Origin: Acidimicrobiales bacterium
Lineage (GTDB): Bacteria > Actinomycetota > Acidimicrobiia > Acidimicrobiales > Palsa-688
NCBI GenBank assembly: GCA_030039575.1
Contig: JASHVH010000162.1
Coordinates: forward strand, 1-12,685
Direction of reading: 5' to 3'
DNA length: 12,685 bases
Shown here: piece by piece, positions 6,167 to 12,685 of the stretch
Layout: each line of letters starts with the position of its first letter
Numbering within the stretch: the stretch's first letter is position 1
Notes under the pieces: generated by a model
Seen by the model: the letters and a program-made list of their open reading frames with translations, nothing else
What the model was told of the DNA's origin: nothing
Databases searched by the model: none
Program-made: the position numbers and the translations under genes

Positions 6167-8962
6167 GTGGGCCGGCGAACGGGCCGTCCCCGCGAGGGCG
6201 CGGAGTATGGCGAACCCATGCCGGACGAACTAGCAGGTGACTTAGGTAGCTGGCTCAGGACCGCCCGCCAGCGGCGCGGCCTTACACAAGAGGAATTGGC
6301 GGCCCGGACGCGCACGGGCGTCACGGTCGACACCATCAGCAATATCGAGCGGGGGCGCACCCAGCCCAGGCACCACACCCTGGACGACCTCGTCAGTGCT
6401 CTGGGCCTCGACATGGCCGAGCGCACCGCCCTGCAAGCGGCCTCTGCCCGGCTCGGCCCGGGCCGAGGAGCGCGGAGTTTGCCTCCCAGTTCGCCAACTT
6501 CGCCCGCCGGCGAGCCGGTGCGCCCGCCCGCCTTGCCCGCGCCGCTGGTGGGACGCGACGACGATGCGGTAGCCGTGGCAGAAATCCTGCGAGACCGGGA
6601 AGTCCGGATACTGACCTTGACAGGGCCCGGTGGAGTCGGCAAGACAAGCCTCGCCCTTCAGGTGGCGGCTTCGACACGGGACCAGTACGCGGGCGGCGTG
6701 GCTTTCGTGGACCTTTCTCCTTTGCGCGACGTGCAACTCGTCCCCGCTTACATCGCTCAGGCCCTGGGTGCCACCGAGGAGGGCGGCAGGCCGCTCCTGG
6801 AGACGATCGCCGCGTACCTTCAAGCCCGGACGCTGCTCCTCCTGCTCGATAACTTCGAACAGGTCGTGGAGGCGGCGGGGACAGTGGCGCAATTGAGCTT
6901 GGCTTGTCCCGGGCTGAAGGTGCTGGTCACCAGCCGGATGCCGTTGCGGCTCCGGGGCGAGCACCTCTACCCCGTCCCTCCCTTGGCGCTGCCTTCGCCG
7001 GGGGACGCTTTCATCCCACGGGCTCTCGGCGACGTCCCGGCGGTGGCTTTGTTCGTGCGTCAGGCGCGTGCCCGGCGCCCAGACTTCGCTCTCACGGACA
7101 GCAACGCCGGCGTGGTGGCCGAGCTCTGCGGTCGGCTGGACGGGCTCCCGCTGGCCATCGAACTGGCGGCGGCCCGGGTCGCCGTGTTGTCACCCGCCGC
7201 CCTCCTGACGCGAATGGGCGCGTCACTGGGAGTGCTCACCCAGGGCCCGCGGGACCTCCCTGACCGCCAAAGGACCATGCGGGATGTGGTCGCCTGGAGC
7301 TACGGGCTGCTCAGCGAGGACAAACAGGAGGTATTCCGGCGCCTGGCCGTGTTCGCCGGCGGCTGCACGCTAGACGCCGCCAGCTTTGTGGGCGGGAACG
7401 CAACCGAGGACAACAGCTCAGATGACGACCCAGGCTTCGCCCCGCCCATTTTGGACCGCTTGGCCGCCCTGGTGGAGGCGCACCTGCTGCAGACGGTCGA
7501 AACCGCCGCCGCCCATGATGCGGCCACGGTCCCACTGGTGGACGCCGAAACGGGACGGGGCAGCCCCGGGCCGGCTCATCCCTCCGAAGAGGGCGAACGC
7601 TTCGCTGATCAGGAAGTGCGCTTCCGCCAATTAGAGACAGTGCGGGCGTTCGCGCTGGAAAGGCTGGAGGCCGGCACCGAGGCGTCCTCCGTCTACCAAC
7701 GGCATGCCACCTATTTTCTGGCGCTGGCCGAGGCGGCCAGTACCGAACTGTCCGGGCCTGACCAAGGGACCTGGCTGGAGCGTCTCGAGACGGAGAACGA
7801 CAACCTGCGCGCCGCCCTGGACTGGGCGAGGAGAAGAGCCGACGTCACCCTCGGCTTACGGCTGGCGGCCGCGCTATGGCCGTTTTGGCTGCGGCACAGC
7901 CATATGAGCGAGGGCAGGCGCTGGCTCGAGCACTTCCTCAGCCTCGACGGGGTGCAGGCGTCACCGCCGCCAGTGCGAGCTGAGGCCCTGACCGGGTTGT
8001 TGTGGCTGGCGCACGAACAGGACGACACGGTCCCGGCCGAGCGCTGGGAGGAAGGGCTGGCCCTGTACCGCCGACTGGGCCAGACAGGGCGGGTGGCCGG
8101 CCTTCTCGCACAACGGGCGTTGACGGCTCGCGCCCAGGGAGACTATGAAGAGGCGCTCGTGCTCGTGGAAGAGAGCCTCGACCTCGCTCGGGGGTCAAAG
8201 GACGACGTCGCCATTTCGTACGCCCTTTACCGCCTGGGCACGATCGCCCGGGAGAGGGGCGAGTTCTCCCGGGCTATTGCGGTGTACGAAGAGTGCCTGG
8301 AGCGGTACAAGACCCTGGACGACCCGACTGGCGTAGCCTTCGCCCTCTTGGGCCTGGGCGACATCGCGCGCGACCAGGGCGACCCAGCGAGTGTCGAGCA
8401 GTACTGTGACGAAAGCCTGTTCCGGTGCCGGGAACTGGGGCGCCAGTGGGGCATCGGCTTCTCGCTCAACAACCTGGGGTTGGCCGCAGCGATGCGGGGT
8501 GACCTGACCCGAGCGGAGACGCTCACGGGCGAAGGGCTCGACGTGTTCCGCACCCACTGGATGCGCGGTGGCCTGCTCGAGCTCATGGTCTCATCCGGGC
8601 AAGTGGCGTGCGACAGGGGCGAGTTTGGCGCCGCGGACGTGGTGCTGCGAGAGGCACTGGCGCAAGGCTGGCCGCTGGGGCCGCAATGGAAAGTTGCCAC
8701 CGCACTCGAGGAACTGGCCCGGGTAATGGTGGCGGAGGGCGACGCGCGCACAGCGGCTCATCTGTTGGGCGCTACGCACGCATGGCGCCAACAGATGGGG
8801 GCTCCGGTACCGCCGTACCGCCGTGGCCGTGTCGAGGCCACCATGGCGGTGGCCGGGAAGGAGCTGGGTGACGAAGCCCTCGCGTCGGCGTGGGACGACG
8901 GAGAACTTCTCCTGCCGAAAGACGCCGTCGCTATGGCCCTCCGCACGAGCGAGCCCGGTTAG
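6167..8962 (+). CDS. XRE-HTH / NB-ARC / TPR regulator (STAND-type ATPase)
   Basis: 931 residues from GTG 6167; ATG 6218 is an alternative start. An XRE-type HTH lies at about residues 25-85 ([20 protein letters not shown], with [10 protein letters not shown] as the recognition helix). An NB-ARC-like NTPase follows, with P-loop GPGGVGKT at 153-160, Walker B LLLLLDN with Asp228, the LVTSR sensor, and [13 protein letters not shown] at about 326. A winged-helix part follows ([20 protein letters not shown]). From about residue 500 there are TPR-like repeats, ending in the pattern [11 protein letters not shown] and a tail of the [17 protein letters not shown] type, seen in many actinobacterial LuxR/AfsR-like regulators. 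The presumed role is an ATP-dependent switch in which the TPRs sense a signal and the HTH binds DNA. The nucleotide-binding motifs are all intact. Target genes cannot be told from the sequence, and it appears to be transcribed alone. Confidence 0.9.
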   Translation: MGRRTGRPREGAEYGEPMPDELAGDLGSWLRTARQRRGLTQEELAARTRTGVTVDTISNIERGRTQPRHHTLDDLVSALGLDMAERTALQAASARLGPGRGARSLPPSSPTSPAGEPVRPPALPAPLVGRDDDAVAVAEILRDREVRILTLTGPGGVGKTSLALQVAASTRDQYAGGVAFVDLSPLRDVQLVPAYIAQALGATEEGGRPLLETIAAYLQARTLLLLLDNFEQVVEAAGTVAQLSLACPGLKVLVTSRMPLRLRGEHLYPVPPLALPSPGDAFIPRALGDVPAVALFVRQARARRPDFALTDSNAGVVAELCGRLDGLPLAIELAAARVAVLSPAALLTRMGASLGVLTQGPRDLPDRQRTMRDVVAWSYGLLSEDKQEVFRRLAVFAGGCTLDAASFVGGNATEDNSSDDDPGFAPPILDRLAALVEAHLLQTVETAAAHDAATVPLVDAETGRGSPGPAHPSEEGERFADQEVRFRQLETVRAFALERLEAGTEASSVYQRHATYFLALAEAASTELSGPDQGTWLERLETENDNLRAALDWARRRADVTLGLRLAAALWPFWLRHSHMSEGRRWLEHFLSLDGVQASPPPVRAEALTGLLWLAHEQDDTVPAERWEEGLALYRRLGQTGRVAGLLAQRALTARAQGDYEEALVLVEESLDLARGSKDDVAISYALYRLGTIARERGEFSRAIAVYEECLERYKTLDDPTGVAFALLGLGDIARDQGDPASVEQYCDESLFRCRELGRQWGIGFSLNNLGLAAAMRGDLTRAETLTGEGLDVFRTHWMRGGLLELMVSSGQVACDRGEFGAADVVLREALAQGWPLGPQWKVATALEELARVMVAEGDARTAAHLLGATHAWRQQMGAPVPPYRRGRVEATMAVAGKELGDEALASAWDDGELLLPKDAVAMALRTSEPG

Positions 8963-8983
8963 ACGAGTGTCTGTGGACAACGT

Positions 8984-9017
8984 GAGGCACTGAGCGCCGG
9001 GCGGGCTCTGTGCCCTC
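8984..9017 (+). terminator. Candidate terminator hairpin after the NB-ARC gene
   Basis: GAGGCAC-T-GAGC (8984-8995) pairs with GCTC-T-GTG-C-CCTC (9005-9017), giving an 11-bp stem with one mismatch and one bulge around a 9-nt loop, 22 nt past the stop codon. No T-tract follows. The position between two separately transcribed genes supports a terminator. Confidence 0.45.
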
Positions 9018-9076
9018 AAGGCAACGAGGGCGGTTAGAGGTAGGTGTCAGACTGTGCCTATAAGCAAAATGTGCCC

Positions 9077-10045
9077 ATGACAAAAGTGGCGGTGCTTGAC
9101 GATTACCAGAGCCGTGCCAGCGGGTACGCGGACTGGGCCTCTCTTGGCCCGGGCGTCCAGGTCACCTTCTTCCACGAGCCGATCGACCCCACTGCCCTGG
9201 TCGAAACGCTGGTCGACTTCGAAGTGCTGGTGTTGATGCGTGAGCGGACTGCCTTCCGACGGCAGGTGCTCGAACGTCTCCCAAACCTGCAGCTGCTGGT
9301 GACCACGGGCATGCGCAACGCCTCGGTCGACATCGCTTACTTGAAAGAACGCGGGGTGGTCGTCTCCGGCACCGGACGCTCGGACGGCCCGCCCACCCCG
9401 GGCATCCCGAGCACCGCCGAGGTGGCGTGGGCCCTCATTTTCGCGTTGTCCAAGCGCGTGATTGTCGAGGACCGCGCCATACGTCACGGGCACTGGCAGC
9501 TCGACCTGCCAAGTGTCCTCGGAGGTGCGACCCTTGGCCTGGCCGGGCTCGGCCACCTGGGCTCGGCCATGGTCGCGCCGGCACGGGCGTTCGGCATGAA
9601 AGTGATTGCCTGGAGCCAGAACCTTACTGAAGGACGCGCCGTTGCAGAGGGCGTCGGCAAGGTCACCAAAGAAGAGCTGCTGTCTACCTCTGACGTCCTG
9701 TCCATCCACCTCGTCCTGAGCGAGCGGACCCGTGGGATATTCAAGGCCAGTGACCTGGCCCTCATGAAAGCCACAGCAGTGCTCATTAATACATCCAGAG
9801 GACCGATCGTCGACGAGCAAGCGCTCATCGCCGCATTGCGCAACGGCACTATCGCGGGTGCGGGCCTGGACGTGTACGACGAGGAGCCGCTCCCGGCAGC
9901 CCATGAGCTGACCACCCTTACAAACGTGGTCCTGCTCCCCCATCTCGGGTACGCCAACGAGGCTGGCTTCCGCCAGATGTACGGTCAGGCGGTGGAGGAC
10001 ATCGACGAGTTTTTACACGGCTCGCCGGTTCGCGTGGTCGATTAG
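9077..10045 (+). CDS. D-2-hydroxyacid dehydrogenase family, NAD(P)-dependent
   Basis: 322 residues from ATG 9077. The N-terminus MTKVAVLDDYQ matches the usual start of this family, so I prefer it to the GTG at 9044, although a weak AGAGG precedes the latter and no RBS precedes 9077. The enzyme should interconvert a 2-keto acid and its D-2-hydroxy acid. The Rossmann motif is GLAGLGHLGS, at about residues 154-163. The catalytic triad of the family is present: Arg241 in NTSRGP, Glu270 in DVYDEEP and His289 in LLPHLGY. Length is normal for the family. The substrate (phosphoglycerate, glyoxylate/hydroxypyruvate or other) cannot be read from the sequence. The stop TAG interlocks with the TAA of a minus-strand remnant (TTAG, 10042-10045). 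Confidence 0.92.
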   Translation: MTKVAVLDDYQSRASGYADWASLGPGVQVTFFHEPIDPTALVETLVDFEVLVLMRERTAFRRQVLERLPNLQLLVTTGMRNASVDIAYLKERGVVVSGTGRSDGPPTPGIPSTAEVAWALIFALSKRVIVEDRAIRHGHWQLDLPSVLGGATLGLAGLGHLGSAMVAPARAFGMKVIAWSQNLTEGRAVAEGVGKVTKEELLSTSDVLSIHLVLSERTRGIFKASDLALMKATAVLINTSRGPIVDEQALIAALRNGTIAGAGLDVYDEEPLPAAHELTTLTNVVLLPHLGYANEAGFRQMYGQAVEDIDEFLHGSPVRVVD

Positions 10046-10201
10046 CTCTCGAAGAGCATCCGCCAGGACTGAACTTTGGGCACGGGCCCGGTGAGCTTCG
10101 TGGTAACGCCTGTCTTGGGGTTGACCTGGCAAACTTCAAAATGTCCTCCCGCGCCAATTACGCCCTATTCCAGGGCCGACTGTGCTCGTGTTGGTGCGCA
10201 C
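10042..10201 (-). pseudogene. Short frameshifted coding remnant or small ORF, unrecognised
   Basis: On the minus strand, a frame ending in TAA (10044-10042) encodes a well-balanced peptide containing GGHFEVCQVNPKTG and VPKVQSWRMLFES. It has good codon use but no ATG, GTG or TTG before a stop at 10167-10165. In the neighbouring frame a GTG (10201-10199) opens VRTNTSTVGPGIGRNWRG and then hits a stop. Skipping one base near 10152-10146 (the GGGAGGA stretch) joins the two into a single protein of about 52 residues. This looks like a small gene broken by a one-base insertion, a sequencing error in a G-rich stretch, or a frameshifted gene. Its stop shares bases with the dehydrogenase stop, a normal convergent arrangement. 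The family is not identified. Confidence 0.4.
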
Positions 10202-10290
10202 GGCTCAACGGCAAGTAACCCCAGTTTGGCCGAGACTTAAAGAGCACGAGTACCTAGTTCGGCCCGACCGATGGTTATCTGGCCTAAGTT
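10202..10290 (+). promoter_or_regulatory. Upstream region and -10 box of the ICL/PEPM gene
   Basis: TAAGTT (10285-10290) matches TANNNT and lies 7 nt before ATG 10298, which fits a leaderless transcript. No Shine-Dalgarno sequence is seen before either ATG (10271 or 10298). No convincing -35 was found. The remainder of this stretch shows no other feature. Confidence 0.4.
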
Positions 10291-10297
10291 GCGCCTT

Positions 10298-11113
10298 ATG
10301 AGCACCGAGGACAAACGGGCCAATTTCAAAGCGCTACATGTCAAGGGGTCGCCCCTGATCATGCCGAACCCTGCCGATCAAGGGGAGGCCCGAGTTCTCG
10401 CCACCATTGGATTTGCGGCTCTTGCCACGACCAGCGGTGGGTTCGCGGCCACACTCGGGCGTTCCGACTACCGGGTCTCCAGGGACGAAGCTATTGCCCA
10501 CGCCGCTGCCATGGTCTTATCGGTCGACGTACCGGTGTCGGCCGACTTGGAGAACGGCTTTGCCGACCGGCCCGACGACGTGGCCACGACAGTGCGTAGA
10601 GCCGTCGAAGTGGGCCTGGCCGGCTGCTCCATAGAGGACTTCACCACCCGGGCGGACGACCCGCTGTACCCCATCGGCGAGGGCGCGGAGCGGGTGGCAG
10701 CCGCGGCCGAGGCCGCTCATCACGGGCCCGGTCCGGGCTTGGTCCTTACGGCCCGGGCTGAAAATTACCTGCGCGGCCACCTCGACATCGCCGACACCAT
10801 TAGCCGGCTCCAAGCTTTCCAGGAGGCGGGCGCCGACGTCCTGTACGCCCCCGGCCTGGTTGACCTCTCCGAGATAAGAGACCTCGTTGGCGCGGTCGAT
10901 CTCCCCGTAAATGTCCTTCTCGTGCCCGGGGGGCCTGGTGTGCCCGAACTGGCCGACGCGGGCGTCGCCCGCATCTCCGTCGGCAGCGCCCTCCACAGTG
11001 TCGCGATCGGAGCCGTCGCCCAAGCCGGCCGCGAACTTCTCGAGGACGGCTCTACTGCCTGGATGGCTCTGGCGGCTGAGGGCAGAAGGGCTATCGCCGC
11101 GGCTTTCACTTAA
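10298..11113 (+). CDS. Isocitrate lyase / phosphoenolpyruvate mutase family protein
   Basis: 271 residues from ATG 10298, chosen for the -10 box 7 nt upstream and because the family pattern starts soon after; ATG 10271 would add nine residues. The protein follows the TIM-barrel PEPM/ICL pattern in order: LIMPNPADQGEARVLA, FAALATTSGGFAATLG, VPVSADLENGFAD (metal-binding Asp/Glu), GCSIEDF, LTARAENYL, GADVLYAPGL and GVARISVGSA. Members cleave or rearrange C-C or P-C bonds of small 2-keto or hydroxy acids (for example methylisocitrate lyase, oxaloacetate hydrolase, PEP mutase). The true isocitrate lyase KKCGH signature is absent and the protein is short, so it belongs to the broad uncharacterised branch. 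The upstream dehydrogenase also acts on small hydroxy acids, but a shared pathway is only a guess because the genes appear to be separate units. Confidence 0.88.
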   Translation: MSTEDKRANFKALHVKGSPLIMPNPADQGEARVLATIGFAALATTSGGFAATLGRSDYRVSRDEAIAHAAAMVLSVDVPVSADLENGFADRPDDVATTVRRAVEVGLAGCSIEDFTTRADDPLYPIGEGAERVAAAAEAAHHGPGPGLVLTARAENYLRGHLDIADTISRLQAFQEAGADVLYAPGLVDLSEIRDLVGAVDLPVNVLLVPGGPGVPELADAGVARISVGSALHSVAIGAVAQAGRELLEDGSTAWMALAAEGRRAIAAAFT

Positions 11114-11202
11114 CGTTCAGATGTCCGAGCACCACTTCCTGCCCGAGCAGAAATGCTTGAAAGGTTTGTCGCGACGACACGCCCGTCCCAGGCATATCGT
11201 GA

Positions 11203-11221
11203 GCCGCCTGAATAAAGCGGC
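11203..11221 (+). terminator. Small GC hairpin between the ICL/PEPM and DUF1275 genes
   Basis: GCCGC (11203-11207) pairs with GCGGC (11217-11221) around the AT-rich 9-nt loop CTGAATAAA, about 90 nt past the stop at 11113. A short TTT follows at 11225-11227. The stem is only 5 bp, so this is a weak terminator candidate. The rest of 11114-11251 shows nothing convincing apart from a 44-codon ORF without an RBS. Confidence 0.25.
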
Positions 11222-11251
11222 CGGGTTTCCCCATCTTGTTGGGCGGACCGG

Positions 11252-12058
11252 GTGACGGGTCAGACTCGAGCCATGATGAACGACCCTGCCGAAGAGAGGG
11301 GCCAACGGCCGTCGGTTACCCGAACTGCCAGACGCGAACTGAAGCCCGAGGAGACCCGGAACGTTCTCGTGGTCGTCCTGACGGTGGCCACCGGAGCGAC
11401 GGACGCTATCGGTTTCATCCGTCTCGGCGGCGTCTTCACGAGCGTGATGACCGGCAACTTGGTGTTGCTCGGCGTGGCTGCTGGGCGAGTTAACGGCGCG
11501 CTCGCTCTGCACGCCGGCCTTGCCGTTGTGGGGTACGTTTTAGGGGTTTGGGCGGGGACGCGAATGGCCGGGCGACCGCTTCCCGCGCAGCCGGTCTGGC
11601 CGCGCAAGATCACCTCGACGTTGGCGGTCGAGTTAGCTGTCTTTGCCGTCTTCGGCACGTGGTGGGGCGTGGCCGGCGGCCACCCTTCCCGCCAGGCCAC
11701 ATACGTGCTTATCGCCGTAAACGCGGTCGCTCTCGGTATCCAGAGTGGCGCGGTGATGCGCTTTGGCCTCCCCGGGCTTTCCACGACATACCTGACCGGC
11801 ACCCTCACAGACGTAGTGGCCGGCTTCACCAGACGGCGGCCACCGCTCCTCAGTCTCGCGGTATTCCTGGCCCTTCTGGCCGGGGCTGGGATCGGCGCGG
11901 TGCTCACTATCGAAGTCCCCGCTTCTGCGCCGGCAATCCCTCTCTGTGTTCTCGTCCTTGTCCTCGTCGCGGCCGCCCGGTTTTTCGGCAAATCGTCCGA
12001 CAGCACCGCGGTCAACGAAGGCCCCCCCTCGGGGTCGCACGGCACCGGCACCGGCTGA
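11252..12058 (+). CDS. DUF1275 (YoaK-like) integral membrane protein
   Basis: 268 residues from GTG 11252 or 261 from ATG 11273. The N-terminal 35 residues are variable in the family and neither start has a strong RBS. About six or seven membrane segments are visible, beginning with VLVVVLTVATGATDAIGFI. The family signatures are present: VFTSVMTGNLVLLG at the end of the first loop, and NAVALGIQSGAVMRFGLPG followed by LSTTYLTGTLTDVVAGF in the middle. The C-terminal tail (about 24 residues) is hydrophilic. The function of the family is not firmly established. The gene stands alone, with a spacer and hairpin upstream and a repeat cluster downstream. Start uncertain; family assignment confident. 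Confidence 0.9.
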   Translation: MTGQTRAMMNDPAEERGQRPSVTRTARRELKPEETRNVLVVVLTVATGATDAIGFIRLGGVFTSVMTGNLVLLGVAAGRVNGALALHAGLAVVGYVLGVWAGTRMAGRPLPAQPVWPRKITSTLAVELAVFAVFGTWWGVAGGHPSRQATYVLIAVNAVALGIQSGAVMRFGLPGLSTTYLTGTLTDVVAGFTRRRPPLLSLAVFLALLAGAGIGAVLTIEVPASAPAIPLCVLVLVLVAAARFFGKSSDSTAVNEGPPSGSHGTGTG

Positions 12059-12113
12059 CTGCCGCCGCAACTGGCGCCGTCTGGTCAGCACCGCGAATAC
12101 CGGCCGGACGGGA

Positions 12114-12164
12114 CCCGGAATTTACCCGGAACTTGCGAAATTTCCGGTTGTTGTTCCGGGTTTT
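12114..12164. repeat. CCCGGAA direct/inverted repeat cluster with TTTT tail
   Basis: CCCGGAA occurs at 12114-12120 and again at 12125-12131. The inverse arms TTTCCGG (12141-12147) and TTCCGGG (12154-12160) follow. The second CCCGGAA pairs perfectly with TTCCGGG (7 bp), directly followed by TTTT (12161-12164), which fits a terminator for the DUF1275 gene. The first arm together with AATTT can instead pair with AAATTTCCGG. Two alternative hairpins could form, or the sites could bind a regulator of the next gene. Confidence 0.45.
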
Positions 12165-12194
12165 CCCTGGTCATTTGGCCCCGGGGAGCGCACC

Positions 12195-12239
12195 ATGAGC
12201 GTGCCCGGCGGTACGGCTACGAGGAGGGAGCACCGTTGA
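12195..12239 (+). promoter_or_regulatory. 14-codon upstream ORF coupled to the NHL protein start
   Basis: GGGGAG (12183-12188) followed 6 nt later by ATG (12195) opens a 14-codon frame, MSVPGGTATRREHR. Its TGA (12237-12239) overlaps the TTG start of the following gene (TTGA). The start of that gene also has its own strong RBS inside this ORF (AGGAGGGAG, 12222-12230). Coupled translation is possible; chance is also possible. Confidence 0.25.
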
Positions 12240-12685
12240 GGACTGAGCAAAGCACCCGGTCAGGACCAGGAAAGGGAGGCCGGCCAGTAACGGCCCGCAC
12301 CGGCCTGGCCGCCATCATCGGCGTGATCGCGCTTGTCGTCGGGGTCACCGGCATCGTCCGGCCCGAAGCTGCCGGCGCGGCGCCGGTAGCCGCGTCGGTC
12401 TACGTGGCCAATTACGAGGCAAACGACGTGGTGTCGTTCCCGACGACCGCCAACGGCGACGTCGCGCCAACGGCGACCATCAGCCCTGCTTCCCCGTCCT
12501 ACCCGTGGGGGTCCGCCTTCGACTCGGCGGGCAACCTCTGGGTGGCGAACATCTACAGCGACACAGTGGTCGAGTACACCCCCGGCCAACTGGCCACCGG
12601 CGGCTCGCCCAGCCCGGCCGTCACCATATCGTCCACCGATGACAGCCTGGACGGGCCCACCGCCCTCGCCTTCGACTCGGCGGGC
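12236..12685 (+). CDS. Exported NHL/beta-propeller-like protein (partial, runs off the window)
   Basis: TTG at 12236 follows AGGAGGGAG (12222-12230) with 5 nt spacing. No other in-frame start lies nearby. 150 codons are visible and the frame is open at the window edge. The N-terminus is a typical export signal: a basic head with KGGRP, a hydrophobic core GLAAIIGVIALVVGVTGIV at residues 23-41, and a likely cleavage site after AAGA (about 45-48). The mature part has propeller-like blades: SVYVANYEANDVVSF, NLWVANIYSDTVVEY and the pattern AFDSAG. The 18-bp run coding AFDSAG recurs exactly at 12515-12532 and 12668-12685, 153 bp apart, giving a 51-residue blade period. Such NHL or SMP-30-like propellers are secreted or surface binding proteins. 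Ligand unknown. Confidence 0.8.
   Translation, partial: MRTEQSTRSGPGKGGRPVTARTGLAAIIGVIALVVGVTGIVRPEAAGAAPVAASVYVANYEANDVVSFPTTANGDVAPTATISPASPSYPWGSAFDSAGNLWVANIYSDTVVEYTPGQLATGGSPSPAVTISSTDDSLDGPTALAFDSAG

Noticed and set aside
11121..11255. 44-codon ORF between the ICL/PEPM and DUF1275 genes
   Set aside because: No RBS, Arg- and His-rich translation without recognised pattern, and it contains the hairpin at 11203-11221. Its stop overlaps the possible GTG start of the next gene, but this is weak support.

Overview
The window is high-GC bacterial DNA with actinobacterial character. It has dense GC-rich coding, GTG/TTG starts, several starts only 6-8 nt downstream of a TANNNT -10 box (leaderless style), an ECF sigma factor, an XRE/NB-ARC/TPR regulator and a DUF1275 membrane protein. 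I cannot place it below phylum level. No tRNA, rRNA, CRISPR array, transposase or attachment site was seen.

Left part (about 425-5826): a compact module of four genes. An ECF-type sigma factor (476-1084) overlaps by 4 nt a small soluble protein with a regulatory-like C-terminal beta domain (1081-1539). A large TPR-CHAT protein (caspase-like His/Cys peptidase) is encoded convergently on the minus strand (1517-4168) and overlaps the small gene by 23 nt at the 3' ends. A cytoplasmic-looking S8 (subtilisin-like) peptidase (4237-5826) is divergent from it. This peptidase has a prodomain-like N-terminus, seven tandem PAYAT pentapeptides plus one separate copy, and Asp in place of the usual oxyanion Asn. 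Together the genes suggest an intracellular two-protease pathway coupled to transcription. The logic resembles type III-E CRISPR loci, where a TPR-CHAT peptidase cleaves a protein that restrains a sigma factor, but no CRISPR component is present here.

Middle (5827-8962): a 340-bp intergenic stretch holds a strong 11-bp hairpin and a minus-strand ORF start with a good Shine-Dalgarno sequence. The ORF may be a remnant. Next comes a 931-codon XRE-HTH/NB-ARC/TPR STAND-type regulator, probably leaderless.

Right part (9077-12685): a D-2-hydroxyacid dehydrogenase; a short minus-strand coding remnant that appears frameshifted, its stop codon interlocked with the dehydrogenase stop; an isocitrate lyase/PEP mutase family enzyme, probably leaderless; a DUF1275 (YoaK-like) membrane protein; a cluster of CCCGGAA direct and inverted repeats; and the start of an exported NHL/beta-propeller-like protein (TTG start with strong RBS) that runs off the right edge.

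The left module is the most interesting system. The metabolic and membrane genes on the right look ordinary. All functional statements rest on motifs read by eye, without database searches.
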